A program made the position numbers and the translations under genes. From Halobacillus kuroshimensis DSM 18393 (GTDB lineage Bacteria > Bacillota > Bacilli > Bacillales > Halobacillaceae): a stretch of 64,000 nucleotides of DNA. The stretch covers positions 496,001 to 560,000 of the forward strand of contig NZ_AUDY01000008.1 of the NCBI RefSeq assembly GCF_000425705.1, read 5' to 3'. The notes below the pieces were generated by a model. That model made no database searches, had not been told where the DNA came from, and was given only the letters and a program-made list of their open reading frames with translations. Positions 63,274 through 64,000 of this stretch are shown here, in pieces. How positions within the stretch are numbered: the stretch's first letter is position 1; the number at the start of each line of letters is the position of its first letter.

Positions 63274-64000
63274 ATGGATCAACAGACAAAGAATGAAGTG
63301 TTCGATCAAGCTAAAGCATGGATACTGGAAGCGGGCGAGCGGATCAAATCAAACATTGATGCCCCCCGTTCCATTGAAACGAAATCCAATCCGAATGACC
63401 TTGTAACAGAAATGGATCAGCAGACGGAACAATTTTTCGCAGAGAAAATTAAAAGTGCCTACCCGGATCATTATCTGCTTGGAGAAGAAGGTTTTGGGGA
63501 TGAACTGGAAGACCTCGGAGGGACCGTCTGGATTGTGGACCCTATTGACGGCACGATGAACTTCGTCCACCAAAAACGCAATTTTGCTATATCCATCGGC
63601 ATTTACGTAGATGGTATAGGGGAAATCGGCTTTATTTATAACGTCATGGAAGGGACTCTTTACACAGCGAAACGAGGGGAAGGGGCATGGAAAAACGATG
63701 CGCAGCTTCCACAGCTTAGTAAAGAACGTCCATTAAAGCAGTCGATTCTCGCTTTGAATACAACCTGGCTCATTCCTGAAAACCCATTTATAGAACATAA
63801 AGGGGTGGAAGAACTGGTGAAGACGCTTAGAAGCACGCGTTCTTACGGGTCTGCCGCTCTTGAACTTGCATTCGTCGCTGAAGGTATTCTCGATGGATAT
63901 TTAACGATGACCCTCATGCCCTGGGATTATGCAGCAGGTAGTATCCTCGTCCGCGAAGTAGGTGGAATCGTTACCCGTGCAGATAAAGAAGATCTGGATC
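63274..64000 (+). CDS. yktC: Inositol-phosphate phosphatase family protein YktC (3' end outside window)
   Basis: First 242 codons of an Mg2+-dependent phosphatase of the inositol monophosphatase/FBPase superfamily. Metal-site motifs: Glu in LLGEEGFG, WIVDPIDGTMNFVH and, near the window end, MPWDYAAGS. ATG 63274 is preceded by AAAAGGGG. In B. subtilis YktC dephosphorylates inositol phosphates. It runs past base 64000, so the C-terminus is not seen. Confidence 0.9.
   Translation, partial: MDQQTKNEVFDQAKAWILEAGERIKSNIDAPRSIETKSNPNDLVTEMDQQTEQFFAEKIKSAYPDHYLLGEEGFGDELEDLGGTVWIVDPIDGTMNFVHQKRNFAISIGIYVDGIGEIGFIYNVMEGTLYTAKRGEGAWKNDAQLPQLSKERPLKQSILALNTTWLIPENPFIEHKGVEELVKTLRSTRSYGSAALELAFVAEGILDGYLTMTLMPWDYAAGSILVREVGGIVTRADKEDLD

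Overview
The window looks like a chromosome segment of a moderately halophilic, endospore-forming member of the Bacillaceae, most like Halobacillus or a close relative (inference from gene content; no species-level marker is present). The evidence is threefold. Gene order follows Bacillus subtilis over long stretches (ykfC-ykfD; patA-cheV-ykyB; ykuE-fadH; cbpB; dapH-dapL-ykuT; yknUV; ktrC; rnjA-rpoY-ykrA-def-ykyA-pdhABCD-slp-SR1-speA-yktA-yktB-ykzI-yktC). There are many sporulation genes. There is also a pigment operon and a betaine/choline-type transporter that suit a salt-adapted cell. No rRNA, tRNA, CRISPR array or intact transposase gene was seen.

Layout. 1-2 kb: end of a murein-peptide recycling operon (ykfC, ykfD). 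2-6 kb: a tightly coupled minus-strand carotenoid operon (CruF-like protein, acyltransferase, glycosyltransferase, desaturase). 6-12 kb: an accessory spore-surface region with five minus-strand genes for S-Ena (DUF3992)-type endospore appendage subunits and partners, interrupted by small plus-strand genes (DUF1659, DUF2922, YvrJ, Spo0E-like) and signal peptidase I. 12-20 kb: lysine biosynthesis (patA), FbpB-like, patatin, AlkD, cheV, ykyB, Sco, ykuE and fadH. 20-24 kb: copper regulon csoR-copA-copZ with two operator-like palindromes, a decayed neighbour gene and a 368-bp MITE-like insertion that split the copZ terminator. 24-31 kb: trhA, cbpB, an MFS pump, dapH-dapL, a CNNM/CorC protein and an MscS channel.

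31-38 kb: a heterodimeric ABC exporter (yknUV) and cytochrome bd oxidase (cydAB) with a perfect Rex-type operator. 38-43 kb: ktrC and a second spore-like accessory cluster with a JAMM protease, a coiled-coil Pro/Tyr-rich protein, a paralogue of the appendage-locus fusion protein behind a sigma-K-type promoter, and two coupled unknown genes. 43-55 kb: pyruvate oxidase, RNase J1/RNAP epsilon, ykrA, def, ykyA, the pdhABCD operon and a lipoprotein. 55-64 kb: BCCT transporter, aromatic acid exporter family protein, polysaccharide deacetylase, the dual-function RNA SR1 with its SR1P peptide and CcpN- and cre-like sites, speA, a nitronate monooxygenase-like gene, yktA, yktB, ykzI and yktC (cut by the window end).

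Most noteworthy: the appendage locus, in which one protein carries an Ena-like domain between the two ends of a KVYDWV protein whose paralogue at 41 kb lacks that domain; the conserved SR1 locus; and the element that duplicated a bidirectional terminator hairpin.
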